DNA of 64,000 bases from Pseudolabrys sp963742345 (lineage in GTDB: Bacteria > Pseudomonadota > Alphaproteobacteria > Rhizobiales > Xanthobacteraceae). A model generated the notes under the pieces. That model saw only the letters and a program-made list of their open reading frames with translations. It made no database searches and was not told where the DNA came from. Numbering within the stretch: position 1 is the first letter of the stretch; every line of letters starts with the position of its first letter. Below, piece by piece: positions 8,249 to 17,121 of this stretch. A program made the position numbers and the translations under genes. The stretch covers positions 62,001 through 126,000 of the forward strand of contig CAVULO010000011.1 in assembly GCA_963742345.1 (NCBI GenBank), in the 5' to 3' direction.

Positions 8249-8977
8249 TTGGCCATTCTCGCGCAGGAGCGCTCTCCGGCAGCCCGGCGCACCTCACAAC
8301 GCCGGCGACGGTCCGGGCACAGCCCGTTGCTGGCGCCGCTTATGGTTTTCGGCGCGGTGGTGATTTTCGCCGCGGCATATGTCGCCTACGTGCTTTGGCC
8401 GCGCTGGCCGGACGCGCCGATTGCGCTCGATGCGCCCTCGCTGCCGATCGTCATTTCAGGCACCCTCTTCAACATCGAGCCAGCAGCAATCCGAATGAGC
8501 GTCCAGCGCCGTCCTGGCGCTCATGAACGCGTCGACCTTTCGTATTTGTGGCCTAGCCTGGTGCCACCAGATCCGGCCATCAAACCGACGGTCGGCGCTC
8601 CGATCGATCCAAACGAACGCTTGTTCGTCACGATCGCGTCCGGAGAAACCACCCTGCCCCTGATGGAGCGCGTGGAAACGATCTACCCGCGCTATCTGGT
8701 GGCGGAGCCCGTCGCAGGTCCGCCCGGTCTCACTTTTCGCGGCTTCCGCAACAACACGCCCTATCAGGGCGATGACCTCGTGTTCGAATCGACAGCTCCC
8801 GAGCATTTTCTGGCGCGTTGCTCACGCAAGGGCGTCACCAATTCGGGCGTCTGCCTGCTGGAGAGGCGCATCGGCAGTGCCGACATTACCTTGCGTTTTC
8901 CGCGCGACTGGCTGAGCAATTGGCAAAACGTCGCGAGCGGGATCGACAGGCTGATTACACGATTGCATCCGGGCTAG
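8249..8977 (+). CDS. Membrane-anchored periplasmic hypothetical protein
   Basis: 242 residues: a basic N-terminal tail (about 1-27), one transmembrane segment (about 30-50, APLMVFGAVVIFAAAYVAYVL) and a periplasmic domain of about 190 residues, largely beta, with two cysteines near the end (ARCSRKG, GVCLLERR). It starts with TTG at 8249; AAGGAG at 8238-8243 fixes this start. Function unknown; topology suggests an envelope role. Confidence 0.8.
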   Translation: MAILAQERSPAARRTSQRRRRSGHSPLLAPLMVFGAVVIFAAAYVAYVLWPRWPDAPIALDAPSLPIVISGTLFNIEPAAIRMSVQRRPGAHERVDLSYLWPSLVPPDPAIKPTVGAPIDPNERLFVTIASGETTLPLMERVETIYPRYLVAEPVAGPPGLTFRGFRNNTPYQGDDLVFESTAPEHFLARCSRKGVTNSGVCLLERRIGSADITLRFPRDWLSNWQNVASGIDRLITRLHPG

Positions 8978-9062
8978 CCAAGCGCTCGCACCCAACGCGA
9001 AACTTCCTGAGTTGGTGACGAGGGCTGGATTCCCGCTCGTACCGGAATGAGCGGTAGGGTGC

Positions 9063-9473
9063 TCAATCCACCAGATCGACGTCGAGGATAGGCAATTCGA
9101 GGATATAGGACCGGCGGCCTTTCTCGATCTCCAAAAACAACACGGCGATGAACTCTTCGCCAATATAAACCTCGAGTGAATCGGTTTTCTTTGGGCGCGT
9201 CACCACGCGAATATTCTCGTTGTCGAACTTGCGACGGAGATAAGCGTTGAGTGTCGGCACCGGCTGGATACTGGGATCACTGCCGACCTGAATGACCATC
9301 CGGAAATTATAAGAACGCTCACCGTCCTCATCGTCGACGGTAAGTTCGCCGAGATCGTCCTCGTCAACGAAAATCTCAGCCTTATCTGAGCCCTTCGGCA
9401 CCACGCGAATATGCGTGTTGCCAAACAGCTTCTTCAGATAACCATCGAGTTTTCTGACTTCCTGGACGTCCAA
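9063..9473 (-). CDS. DUF3126-family protein with duplicated domain
   Basis: 136 residues that fold into two copies of a roughly 60-residue DUF3126 unit: residues 9-63 (LDGYLKKLFGN, IRVVPK, EIFVDEDDLG, SYNFRMVI) and 75-132 (LNAYLRRKFDN, IRVVTRPKK, EVYIGEEFI, SYILELPIL). Normal family members, as I know them, have a single unit of about 70 residues. The start is TTG at 9471-9473, chosen because AGGAG lies 8 bases upstream and the resulting MDVQEV matches how relatives begin. Cytoplasmic, acidic, function unknown. Located downstream of cysE on the same strand. Confidence 0.85.
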   Translation of the reverse strand: MDVQEVRKLDGYLKKLFGNTHIRVVPKGSDKAEIFVDEDDLGELTVDDEDGERSYNFRMVIQVGSDPSIQPVPTLNAYLRRKFDNENIRVVTRPKKTDSLEVYIGEEFIAVLFLEIEKGRRSYILELPILDVDLVD

Positions 9474-9579
9474 CGGGTCGCTCCTGTCTTAAGGCAAACG
9501 TCTCCTTGCCCGATCGGGCGGCCCGGCGCAAGCGTCAGCGCATGATCCCGGAGGTCGGGATGCGCAAGGCAAAAAACTC

Positions 9580-10410
9580 TCACCCGTCGAGCATGATGCC
9601 GTAAAGCATCTGGTCCATGGCGCGTGAGGGCTCGGGGCAACCAGCTTCCCCCACCACTTTGGCCGGCACGCCTGCGACTGTGACATTGTTGGGTACCGGC
9701 TTGATGACAACCGAGCCGGCGGCGATGCGCGCGCAATGGCCAACCTCAATATTGCCGAGAATCTTGGCTCCGGCGCCGATCATTACACCGCGGCGTATCT
9801 TGGGGTGACGGTCCTCGTGTTCCTTGCCGGTGCCGCCGAGTGTTACGTCATGCAGGATCGAAACATCGTCTTCGATCACCGCGGTCTCGCCCACCACGAG
9901 GCCGGTGGCGTGGTCGAGGAAAATGCCGCGGCCGATTTTCGCTGCCGGATTGATGTCGCACTGAAACACGGACGAAGCACGGCTCTGCAGATAGAGCGCA
10001 AAATCCTTACGGCCCTTGCCGTATAGCCAGTGCGCCAGACGATGCGTCTGGATGGCATGGAAGCCTTTGTAATAGAGCACCGGTTCGATGAAGCGGCTGG
10101 TGGCCGGATCGCGATCGACGGTGGCGACGATATCGGCACGGAAGATTTCACCGAGCGTCCGTTGGTCCTCGAGCGCGTCGTTATAGGCCTGGCGGATCAG
10201 GTCGGCGGATACGTCGGCATGGGCTAGCCGCTGGCTGACGCGATGCGCGATCGCTGCCTCGAGCGCGTCGTGGTGCAGAATGTTTTCGTAGATAAACGTG
10301 GCGAGCTCCGGCTCGCGGCGCGCGACGTCCTCCGCTTCGCTGCGGATACGCGCCCAGACCGGATCGACTTTATCGAGGGCCCGCGCGGGCCGTGTCTGAT
10401 ATTGAGCCAT
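9580..10410 (-). CDS. cysE: Serine O-acetyltransferase
   Basis: 276 residues; transfers acetyl from acetyl-CoA to L-serine, the first step of cysteine synthesis in the cytoplasm. An N-terminal helical domain (about 1-140) is followed by the hexapeptide beta-helix with the catalytic histidines in LDHATG and ILHDVTLGG and the acetyl-CoA loop GGTGKEHEDRHPKI. GGGAGAATTTAGGT before the ATG at 10408-10410 sets the start; a longer frame to 10512 exists but overlaps the next gene. The C-terminal tail needed for CysK binding normally ends in Ile; this one ends YGIMLDG, so the canonical terminal Ile is not at the end. Confidence 0.93.
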   Translation of the reverse strand: MAQYQTRPARALDKVDPVWARIRSEAEDVARREPELATFIYENILHHDALEAAIAHRVSQRLAHADVSADLIRQAYNDALEDQRTLGEIFRADIVATVDRDPATSRFIEPVLYYKGFHAIQTHRLAHWLYGKGRKDFALYLQSRASSVFQCDINPAAKIGRGIFLDHATGLVVGETAVIEDDVSILHDVTLGGTGKEHEDRHPKIRRGVMIGAGAKILGNIEVGHCARIAAGSVVIKPVPNNVTVAGVPAKVVGEAGCPEPSRAMDQMLYGIMLDG

Positions 10411-10508
10411 ACCTAAATTCTCCCGACGCCTCTCGTATCCCCTAGATAGGTCTTTTATCACAATTTCGAAGCTGCAAAGAGAGCGCCGTAACGCGCCCGG
10501 CGCATGGC

Positions 10509-11258
10509 TCATACGCGGTTAAGGAAGTCAATAACGCCCGTTTTATAAACCTTGTCGCCGACCGCAAGCATATGGTCACGATCCGGGATATCGAGCGCCT
10601 GTGCCCCTGGGATAAGCGCGGCCAGTTCATGGGCATTGCCCGCAACTTGATCTTTCGTCCCCACCGCGACCAGCACCGGGACCCGGACGCCCGCCACTTC
10701 GACTCGGCTCAATGTTTGCCGCGACCCGCGAATGCAGGCTGCGAGCGCGCGCAGGTCCGATTTTGTCTGGTCGGCGAAGATACGAAACACACGACCGGTC
10801 GGATCTCGCACATCGGTAGCCGACGGCGCTTCCAAGGCTTCGGCTATGCTCTCTGGCAATCCGACACCTTCCACCAGCCGAATACCGAGGCCGCCGAAAA
10901 TAGCCGAGCGTACTCGAGCGGGATGATTCACAGTGAGAAACGCAGTGATGCGCGCGCCCATCGAATAGCCCATCACGTCGCCGCGCTCGATTGTCAGATG
11001 ATCGAGCAGCGCGCGCACATCTTCGGCCATGGTGGCGCTGTGATAGGCGGAAGGATCGTAAAGCTTGCTTGAAGCACCGTGGCCGCGATTGTCGAGCGCG
11101 ATCACACGCCGGCCCGCGCGCGTGAGCGTCGCAACCCACCCGGGCAGCACCCAGTTCACTTCCTTGGTGGAGGCAAAGCCATGGACCAGCACAATCGGCT
11201 CGCCGTCACCCTCGTCGAGATAGGCGATTTCGACCTCGCCATTCTTGAAACTTGGCAT
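10509..11258 (-). CDS. Alpha/beta hydrolase
   Basis: A 249-residue alpha/beta-hydrolase with oxyanion-loop motif VHGFAS, nucleophile elbow GYSMGA (catalytic serine), an acid in AVGTKDQVAG and the histidine in DRDHMLAVG, so the triad is complete. No signal peptide, hence cytoplasmic. It lies 98 bases upstream of cysE on the same strand and may share its transcript, but the substrate cannot be inferred; relatives include esterases and haloperoxidase-like enzymes. Confidence 0.88.
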   Translation of the reverse strand: MPSFKNGEVEIAYLDEGDGEPIVLVHGFASTKEVNWVLPGWVATLTRAGRRVIALDNRGHGASSKLYDPSAYHSATMAEDVRALLDHLTIERGDVMGYSMGARITAFLTVNHPARVRSAIFGGLGIRLVEGVGLPESIAEALEAPSATDVRDPTGRVFRIFADQTKSDLRALAACIRGSRQTLSRVEVAGVRVPVLVAVGTKDQVAGNAHELAALIPGAQALDIPDRDHMLAVGDKVYKTGVIDFLNRV

Positions 11259-11456
11259 GCGTGATTTCTAGCTGTGAGCCCGAGCGACGGCAATTGGCTG
11301 TTTTTGATTGCGCCTTTCGTCTCTCCCTAAGGCCGCGAACAATACGAACGTGCCCGCTCGCAATTGAGCTAGGCATCGTGCGTTTGCCTCGCTATGGTGC
11401 CGTTGAAAATTCGCCGCGGGAACGCGGCAGCGAATGGATTTGCCAAAGGACTTAGT

Positions 11457-11705
11457 ATGGCGGAACACGTAGTCCCCCACTTTCACAACGATCCGGGCGT
11501 GCCGGTAATCGAGATCGGCGCCAAGGAATTCATGTGTGTCGGCGCGACGCCGCCATACGACCACCCGCATGTTTTCCTCGATATGGGCGAGGATAAAGAG
11601 ATCATCTGCCCCTATTGCTCGACTCTCTACCGCCTCGACCCGGCGCTTAATTCTCATGCGGCCCGTCCGCCGCAATGCGCCTTGCCGCTCTCTGCTGCCG
11701 CCTGA
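11457..11705 (+). CDS. Zinc-finger domain protein (zf-CHCC type)
   Basis: 82 residues with the zf-CHCC pattern: C27 in EFMCVG, H36/H38 in YDHPHVF and C51-x-x-C54 in CPYC. This domain resembles the NDUFS6-type zinc-binding subunit of respiratory complex I and is encoded as a short stand-alone protein across alphaproteobacteria. AAGGA precedes the ATG at 11457; the longer frame from 11394 is disfavoured. The following monooxygenase gene starts about 20 bases downstream, so the pair is probably co-transcribed. Role in complex I is an inference from the family. Confidence 0.85.
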   Translation: MAEHVVPHFHNDPGVPVIEIGAKEFMCVGATPPYDHPHVFLDMGEDKEIICPYCSTLYRLDPALNSHAARPPQCALPLSAAA

Positions 11706-11726
11706 CCTTAATCGGAGCCCTTGGCC

Positions 11727-12935
11727 ATGGCGCCCGCGCGTCATGTCATCGTCGCCGGCGCCGGCATTGCCGGATTGACGGCTGCGCTGGCGCTGACACG
11801 CGCCGGCATTCGCGTGACTGTATTCGAGCAAGCGGAAAAACTTGAAGAGGCCGGCGCCGGGCTTCAGCTTTCGCCGAATGGGAGTCGCGTATTGATCGCT
11901 CTCGGACTTCGAGAGCGTCTCGCATCGGTCGCTGTCGCGCCACAGGCGATCCGCGTGATGGCGGGCGGCTCCGCTCGAGAGATTGTGCGTATTCCGTTGG
12001 GTGAGGAGGCGGAACGCCGCTATGGCGCGCCTTATTGGTCGATCCATCGCGGTGACTTGCAATCGGCGCTCGCCGACGCTGTCCGAAGTGAACTCGACGC
12101 CAAGTTGGAGCTTGGCGTTCGGGTCGAGGAATTCGCAGCCCACGTCAATGGCGTCAGCGTGCTCGGCAAACGCGGCATGCAGGTGCTCGACGAGCGCGGC
12201 ATCGCATTGATCGGCGCTGACGGCATATGGTCGACCGTCGCCGCGCGCTTGCGCCGGCAGCAGCCACCGACATTCCGTCACCGGACGGCGTGGCGCGCGC
12301 TTATTCCCGCTGATGCGGTACCGGCAGAATTCCGCCAGCCGTTGGTGCACCTCTGGCTCGGCCAAGACGCGCACCTCGTGCACTATCCGGTCAAGGCCGG
12401 CAAACTTATCAATATTGTCGGCATCGTCCACGATGAGTGGAAAGAGACCGGTTGGTCGGCGGCCGGCGACCGCACCGAAATGCTCCGCCATTTTGCGCGC
12501 TGGGCCTGGTCGGAAAAAGTCCGTGCCCTCATCGGGATTCCTGATCGCTGGCTGAAATGGGCGCTGTATGACCGCAAGGAGCCTTTCCGCGGCGGCAAAG
12601 ACCCTGTGACGCTGATTGGGGATGCCGCCCACCCGATGCTGCCCTTCCTCGCCCAAGGTGCCAGCATGGCCATCGAGGACGCCGCGGTCGTCACAGACAT
12701 GTTGAGCAAATATCTCGACGACCCCTCTGACGCGCTACGCGCATACGAAGGGGCGCGCTGGCATCGCACTTTGCGTGCCCAACAATTCTCCCGCCGCCAG
12801 GAGCGCATCTACGGACTAACGGGCCCGGAAGCACTCGTTCGCAATCTGGCGATGCGGGCGATGGGCGGAGAAAGACTGCGCGCACGCTACGATTGGCTCT
12901 ATAGTTGGCACCCGCCTACGCGCTACAGTGCATGA
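11727..12935 (+). CDS. FAD-dependent aromatic-hydroxylase-like monooxygenase
   Basis: 402 residues of the group A flavoprotein monooxygenase family (salicylate hydroxylase/UbiH-like). The FAD dinucleotide motif GAGIAGLTAALAL is near residue 12, the acidic end of the second strand is VFEQ, a DG motif is in IGADGIWS, and the second FAD motif GDAAHPMLPFLAQG is at residues 298-311. CGGAG lies 9 bases before the ATG at 11727; a TTG at 11721 is possible but too close to it. The likely reaction is NAD(P)H- and O2-dependent hydroxylation of a small aromatic or related ring; substrate unknown. Confidence 0.88.
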   Translation: MAPARHVIVAGAGIAGLTAALALTRAGIRVTVFEQAEKLEEAGAGLQLSPNGSRVLIALGLRERLASVAVAPQAIRVMAGGSAREIVRIPLGEEAERRYGAPYWSIHRGDLQSALADAVRSELDAKLELGVRVEEFAAHVNGVSVLGKRGMQVLDERGIALIGADGIWSTVAARLRRQQPPTFRHRTAWRALIPADAVPAEFRQPLVHLWLGQDAHLVHYPVKAGKLINIVGIVHDEWKETGWSAAGDRTEMLRHFARWAWSEKVRALIGIPDRWLKWALYDRKEPFRGGKDPVTLIGDAAHPMLPFLAQGASMAIEDAAVVTDMLSKYLDDPSDALRAYEGARWHRTLRAQQFSRRQERIYGLTGPEALVRNLAMRAMGGERLRARYDWLYSWHPPTRYSA

Positions 12936-12993
12936 TCCCGAAAATTATGTCCTCGACCCAATCGGGGACCGGTTTTCGGAAAAGACTATGCAC
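12930..12993. repeat. Second GCATGATC/CCGAAAA palindrome copy
   Basis: TGCATGATCCCGAAAA at one end and CCGGTTTTCGGAAAAG..TATGCAC at the other, with a longer loop (TTATGTCCTCGACCCA) than the copy at 8183-8226. It begins at the stop of the monooxygenase and fills the gap to the methionine synthase gene, where it could act as a hairpin between the two transcripts. Confidence 0.7.
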
Positions 12994-13013
12994 AAACTAA
13001 AGAGCCCGGATGC

Positions 13014-14036
13014 ATGATGTTTCCTTCGACCGTTGCCGGCAGCCTGCCAAAACCGGCCTGGCTCGCCGAGCCAAACAAGCTGTGGCCGCAATGGCGGCAA
13101 CAAGGCGACGAACTCGCGGCAGCCAAACTCGACGCCACGTTACTTGCGATCAAGTGGCAGGAAGATGTTGGCATCGACATTGTCTGCGACGGCGAAATGT
13201 CGCGTCAGCATTTCGTCCACGGCTTTCTGGAATATGTCGATGGCATCGACTTCGCGCACAAGGTCGAGATGGGAATCCGCGCCGACCGCTACAAAGCGAT
13301 GGTGCCGGTGGTCCGGGGAGAACTGACGCTTAAAGGCCGCGTGCATCAGCCGGAAGCGTGTTACGCTCGCGCGCATACCAAACGAAAATTGAAAATCACG
13401 CTGCCAGGGCCGATGACGATTTCCGACACGATCGCCGACGCGCATTACGGTGACAAGATAAAGATGGCCATGGCCTTCGCCGATCTGCTCAACAAGGAAG
13501 CGCGCGCGCTCGAAAATGACGGCGTCGACGTTATTCAGTTTGACGAGCCAGCATTCAACGTCTTCATGGGCGAAGTCGCCGGCTGGGGCATCGAGGCGTT
13601 GCACCGCGCTATCGACGGCCTCAAATGCACCACCGCCGTGCACATCTGTTATGGCTACGGCATCAAAGCCAATATCGACTGGAAGAATTCGCTTGGAGAT
13701 GAATGGCGGCAATACGAGGAAATTTTCCCGGCGCTCTCGAAAAGCCGCATTGGCCAGGTTTCGGTGGAGTGCATCAATTCGCACGTGCCGCTGAAACTCT
13801 TGTCACTGCTCGAAGGCAAGGACGTGCTGATCGGTGTCATCGACGTGGCGACTGATGTGGTCGAGACGCCACAGCGCGTGGCCCAAGTGATCGGCGACGT
13901 GATGAAATTCGTGCCGAAGGAGAGAATCGTCGCCTGCACAAATTGCGGGATGGCCCCGATGCGGCGCGATATTGCCGAGGCGAAGCTGATGGCACTCGGC
14001 CAAGGTGTCGTGCTGGCAAGGAAAAAGTACGGCTGA
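13014..14036 (+). CDS. Stand-alone cobalamin-independent methionine synthase domain
   Basis: 340 residues corresponding only to the C-terminal catalytic barrel of MetE. Zinc ligands are recognisable: H210-x-C212 in VHICYGYG, E252 in VSVECIN and C311 in CTNCGM. Full MetE is about 750 residues with an N-terminal duplicated barrel that is absent here, so this belongs to the short, core-MetE-like group. Expected to methylate homocysteine at a zinc-activated thiolate; the methyl donor of short forms is not necessarily methyltetrahydrofolate triglutamate. The upstream region carries the GCATGATC palindrome and no recognisable riboswitch. Confidence 0.85.
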   Translation: MMFPSTVAGSLPKPAWLAEPNKLWPQWRQQGDELAAAKLDATLLAIKWQEDVGIDIVCDGEMSRQHFVHGFLEYVDGIDFAHKVEMGIRADRYKAMVPVVRGELTLKGRVHQPEACYARAHTKRKLKITLPGPMTISDTIADAHYGDKIKMAMAFADLLNKEARALENDGVDVIQFDEPAFNVFMGEVAGWGIEALHRAIDGLKCTTAVHICYGYGIKANIDWKNSLGDEWRQYEEIFPALSKSRIGQVSVECINSHVPLKLLSLLEGKDVLIGVIDVATDVVETPQRVAQVIGDVMKFVPKERIVACTNCGMAPMRRDIAEAKLMALGQGVVLARKKYG

Positions 14037-14141
14037 GCCAGGTGAGCGCCAGCGGGCGGAGGCCGGAGCCCCTACTCCGCAGCGTGTCGAGAGCTTCCCG
14101 CGTATGGATCCCAGCCGCCGCAGGGATGACCACAGGCGTGG

Positions 14142-14417
14142 TTACCTCGCCGCCCTTCCCATCACATCCATCAGCTCGGCGACCTTGCGCCGCTGGTCGG
14201 CCTTGTTCCCGCTCTTGATCGCGTGGTCGACGCAATGCGCCACGTGATCGCGCAGGACTTCCTCCTCGACCCGGCGCAACGCGGCACGCACCGCCCCGAT
14301 CTGCGTCACAATATCAATGCAGTAGCGGTCGGCCTCGACCATGCGGGCCAATCCTCTCACTTGACCTTCAATGCGGTTGAGCCCCTTGAGGGTTGCTGCC
14401 TTGTTGTCTTTTGCCAT
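14142..14417 (-). CDS. csoR: Copper-sensing repressor, CsoR family
   Basis: A 91-residue all-helical repressor. The Cu(I) triad spacing C-x24-H-x3-C is exact: C33, H58, C62, the pattern of copper sensors rather than nickel/cobalt RcnR or formaldehyde FrmR. It normally represses as a tetramer and releases DNA on binding Cu(I). It diverges from the CopA gene over 44 bases that hold a GC-rich inverted repeat, so it very likely controls itself and copA. Confidence 0.92.
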   Translation of the reverse strand: MAKDNKAATLKGLNRIEGQVRGLARMVEADRYCIDIVTQIGAVRAALRRVEEEVLRDHVAHCVDHAIKSGNKADQRRKVAELMDVMGRAAR

Positions 14418-14426
14418 AGCGTCTAT

Positions 14427-14443
14427 ATACCCCCCAGGGGTAT
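14427..14443. promoter_or_regulatory. Probable CsoR operator between csoR and copA
   Basis: ATACCCC (14427-14433), 3-base spacer CCA, GGGGTAT (14437-14443): a perfect 7-base inverted repeat with the C-run/G-run core typical of CsoR operators. It sits 10 bases from the csoR start and 18 from the copA start, where a bound repressor would block both promoters. Confidence 0.85.
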
Positions 14444-14461
14444 GTTAGGCAAGGTGGGACC

Positions 14462-16783
14462 GTGACCGCAGAGCATCACCATCATCGCGAGGGGCCGGCG
14501 GGCGGCGTCCTCGACCCTGTCTGCGGCATGACGGTCGATCCGCACACCGCCAAACACCGCGCCGATCATCGCGGCCACACTTATTATTTTTGTTCGTCCG
14601 GCTGTCGCGCCAAATTCGCTGCCGACCCCATAAAATATGTGGATGAACGCCAGGCCGAATCGATGCCCGCAGGCACTATCTACACCTGCCCGATGCATCC
14701 CGAGATCCGGCGGATCGGTCCCGGCTCCTGCCCGATTTGCGGCATGGCGCTTGAGCCTGAAATCGCGGGCACCGAAACCGGACCCAACCCCGAACTCATC
14801 GACATGCGGCGCCGCTTCTGGATCGGCTTGCTGCTGACGCTGCCGGTCTTCACCCTGGAAATGGGCGCTCACGTTGCCGGTGCGCACAATTGGGTCGAGC
14901 CGACGCTCTCGAATTACGTGCAATTCGCTTTCGCCACACCGGTCGTCCTGTGGGCAGGTTGGCCGTTCTTTGTGCGCGGTTGGCAATCGCTCGTCACCCG
15001 CAATCTCAACATGTTCACGCTGATCGCGATGGGCACCGGCGTGGCCTACATCTACAGCCTGGCCGCCACGTTCGCGCCCGGAATTTTCCCGGAAGCGTTC
15101 CGCGGTCACGGCGGCGCACCCGCCTCGTATTTTGAGGCAGCGAGCGTCATCACCGTGCTCGTGCTCATGGGGCAAGTGCTGGAGCTACGGGCGCGCGAAG
15201 CGACGTCCGGCGCAATCCGTGCCCTCCTCGATCTTGCGCCCAAGACTGCGCGCCGTGTCAGAGACGATGGCACCGATGAGGAGGTTTCGCTTGACGCCGT
15301 GAAGGCCGGCGATCGCTTGCGTGTTCGTCCGGGCGACAAGGTGCCGGTGGACGGCATTTTGCTGGAAGGCCGCTCAGCGCTCGATGAATCCATGGTCACC
15401 GGCGAATCCATGCCGGTGACGAAGGAAAAAGATTCTCGCGTGATCGGCGGCACGCTCAACAAGAGCGGAAGCTTCGTCATGCGTGCCCACAAGGTTGGCC
15501 GCGACACATTGCTATCCCAAATCGTGCAAATGGTGGTATCGGCGCAGCGCAGCCGCGCGCCAATCCAGCGCCTCGCCGATCAGGTATCCGCCTGGTTCGT
15601 GCCGACCGTGATCGCATTCGCGCTGCTGGCCTTTGCCGCGTGGGCGACACTCGGCCCGGAACCCCGCTTTGCCTACGGCCTGGTGGCGGCCGTAAGCGTG
15701 CTGATCATCGCCTGTCCTTGTGCGCTTGGCCTCGCGACGCCGATGTCGATCATGGTTGGCGTCGGCCGCGGCGCGCAGGCCGGCGTGTTGATCAAGAACG
15801 CCGAGGCGCTGGAGCGCATGGAAAAGATCGACACCCTTGTCATCGACAAAACCGGCACGCTCACGGAAGGCAAGCCGAAGGTGGTAGCGGTTACACCGGG
15901 GCACGGGTTTGACGAAGCGCAGATAGTGAAGCTAGCAGCCAGCATCGAGCGCGGCAGCGAGCACCCGTTGGCGGCGGCCATTGTCGCCGCGGCGGCCGAG
16001 CGTAAACTCGATCTCTCGCCGGTTCGCGAATTTGATGCACCCGCCGGCAAGGGCGTTATCGGCATCGTCGAGAGCAAGCGGCTTGCGCTCGGCAACGCCA
16101 GATTTCTTGATGAAATGAATATCGATACTTCGGCGCTCGCCGCCGAAGCAGAGCGCCTGCGCGGCGACGGAGCAACCGCCATTTTCCTCGCCGTGGACGG
16201 CAAGGTTGCCGGCGTTATCGCCGTCGCCGATCCGATCAAGGGGACCACGCCGGACGCGCTGAAAGCCCTTGCCGCGGACGGCATTCGGGTGGTCATGCTC
16301 ACCGGCGACAATCGCACCACCGCGCAGGCCGTTGCGCGGCGCCTCGGCATCGCCGAGGTCGAGGCCGAAGTGCTGCCCGATCAGAAGAACGCCGTCGTAG
16401 AAAAACTGCGGCGCGAGGGCCGCACGGTCGCGATGGCCGGTGACGGGGTGAATGACGCGCCTGCGCTGGCCGCGGCGGAAGTCGGCATCGCCATGGGTAC
16501 CGGTGCCGATGTCGCGATCGAAAGCGCCGGCATCACGCTGCTCAAGGGCGACCTGACCGGTATTGTGAAAGCGCGCGTGCTGTCGGCTGCGGTCATGCGC
16601 AATATCCGGCAGAATTTGTTCTTTGCTTTTGTCTACAACGCGCTCGGGGTGCCGGTCGCCGCGGGCGTGCTCTATCCTGTGTTCGGTTTGCTGTTGTCGC
16701 CAATCATTGCAGCCGCCGCGATGGCGCTATCGTCGGTCAGCGTCGTCGGCAACGCCCTGCGGTTGCGAGGCGTCACGCTTTAG
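14462..16783 (+). CDS. copA: Cu(I)-exporting P-type ATPase
   Basis: 773-residue P1B ATPase. The N-terminus has a His cluster, a YHS-like metal domain (LDPVCGMTVDP, YYFCSSGC) and a heavy-metal-binding CPMHPEI..CPICGM segment in place of CxxC ferredoxin-like domains. Eight membrane helices, actuator TGESMPV, transmembrane C418-P419-C420, phosphorylated D462 in DKTGT, MLTGDN and GDGVNDAPAL follow. The start is GTG at 14462, preceded by AAGGTGGGA. Exports Cu(I) (possibly Ag) from the cytoplasm; regulation by the divergent CsoR through the operator at 14427-14443 is strongly suggested. Confidence 0.93.
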   Translation: MTAEHHHHREGPAGGVLDPVCGMTVDPHTAKHRADHRGHTYYFCSSGCRAKFAADPIKYVDERQAESMPAGTIYTCPMHPEIRRIGPGSCPICGMALEPEIAGTETGPNPELIDMRRRFWIGLLLTLPVFTLEMGAHVAGAHNWVEPTLSNYVQFAFATPVVLWAGWPFFVRGWQSLVTRNLNMFTLIAMGTGVAYIYSLAATFAPGIFPEAFRGHGGAPASYFEAASVITVLVLMGQVLELRAREATSGAIRALLDLAPKTARRVRDDGTDEEVSLDAVKAGDRLRVRPGDKVPVDGILLEGRSALDESMVTGESMPVTKEKDSRVIGGTLNKSGSFVMRAHKVGRDTLLSQIVQMVVSAQRSRAPIQRLADQVSAWFVPTVIAFALLAFAAWATLGPEPRFAYGLVAAVSVLIIACPCALGLATPMSIMVGVGRGAQAGVLIKNAEALERMEKIDTLVIDKTGTLTEGKPKVVAVTPGHGFDEAQIVKLAASIERGSEHPLAAAIVAAAAERKLDLSPVREFDAPAGKGVIGIVESKRLALGNARFLDEMNIDTSALAAEAERLRGDGATAIFLAVDGKVAGVIAVADPIKGTTPDALKALAADGIRVVMLTGDNRTTAQAVARRLGIAEVEAEVLPDQKNAVVEKLRREGRTVAMAGDGVNDAPALAAAEVGIAMGTGADVAIESAGITLLKGDLTGIVKARVLSAAVMRNIRQNLFFAFVYNALGVPVAAGVLYPVFGLLLSPIIAAAAMALSSVSVVGNALRLRGVTL

Positions 16784-16788
16784 CTTTC

Positions 16789-16950
16789 CTAGTAAATCGC
16801 CAGATATTTCAGCAGCGATAACACGCCGATGATGATGACGATCACGCGCACGATCTGCTTTGCCCTGCCGTCAATCGGCAACATGTTGATCAGATAGAGC
16901 ACCAGTATGATGACAAGGAACGTAATGAGAATACTGATTAAAATGCTCAT
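16789..16950 (-). CDS. Thivi_2564-like small membrane protein
   Basis: 53 residues, nearly all membrane: helix 1 (about 2-22, SILISILITFLVIILVLYL), a short loop LPIDGRAKQ, helix 2 (about 33-52, VRVIVIIIGVLSLLKYL). This two-helix plan with a charged Arg/Lys-containing loop matches what is annotated as the Thivi_2564 family. The ATG at 16948-16950 gives the family length; the longer frame from 17079 is rejected. Converges with copA (5-base gap). Function unknown. Confidence 0.75.
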   Translation of the reverse strand: MSILISILITFLVIILVLYLINMLPIDGRAKQIVRVIVIIIGVLSLLKYLAIY

Positions 16951-17121
16951 GCTTGCCCCCAGGTAATGCCACGGTTGTGGCGGGTTCCACGCCAACAAGT
17001 TCCATGGCCGGGAAAAGTTCCATGCTTGGGGGTTGGCGTCTGCACATAAATTGAGGGCTTGCGACCAACGGCTGGCCAATATCCTCGCACGCCAGCTTTG
17101 CTCCCGATAGCGGACCCGCGA

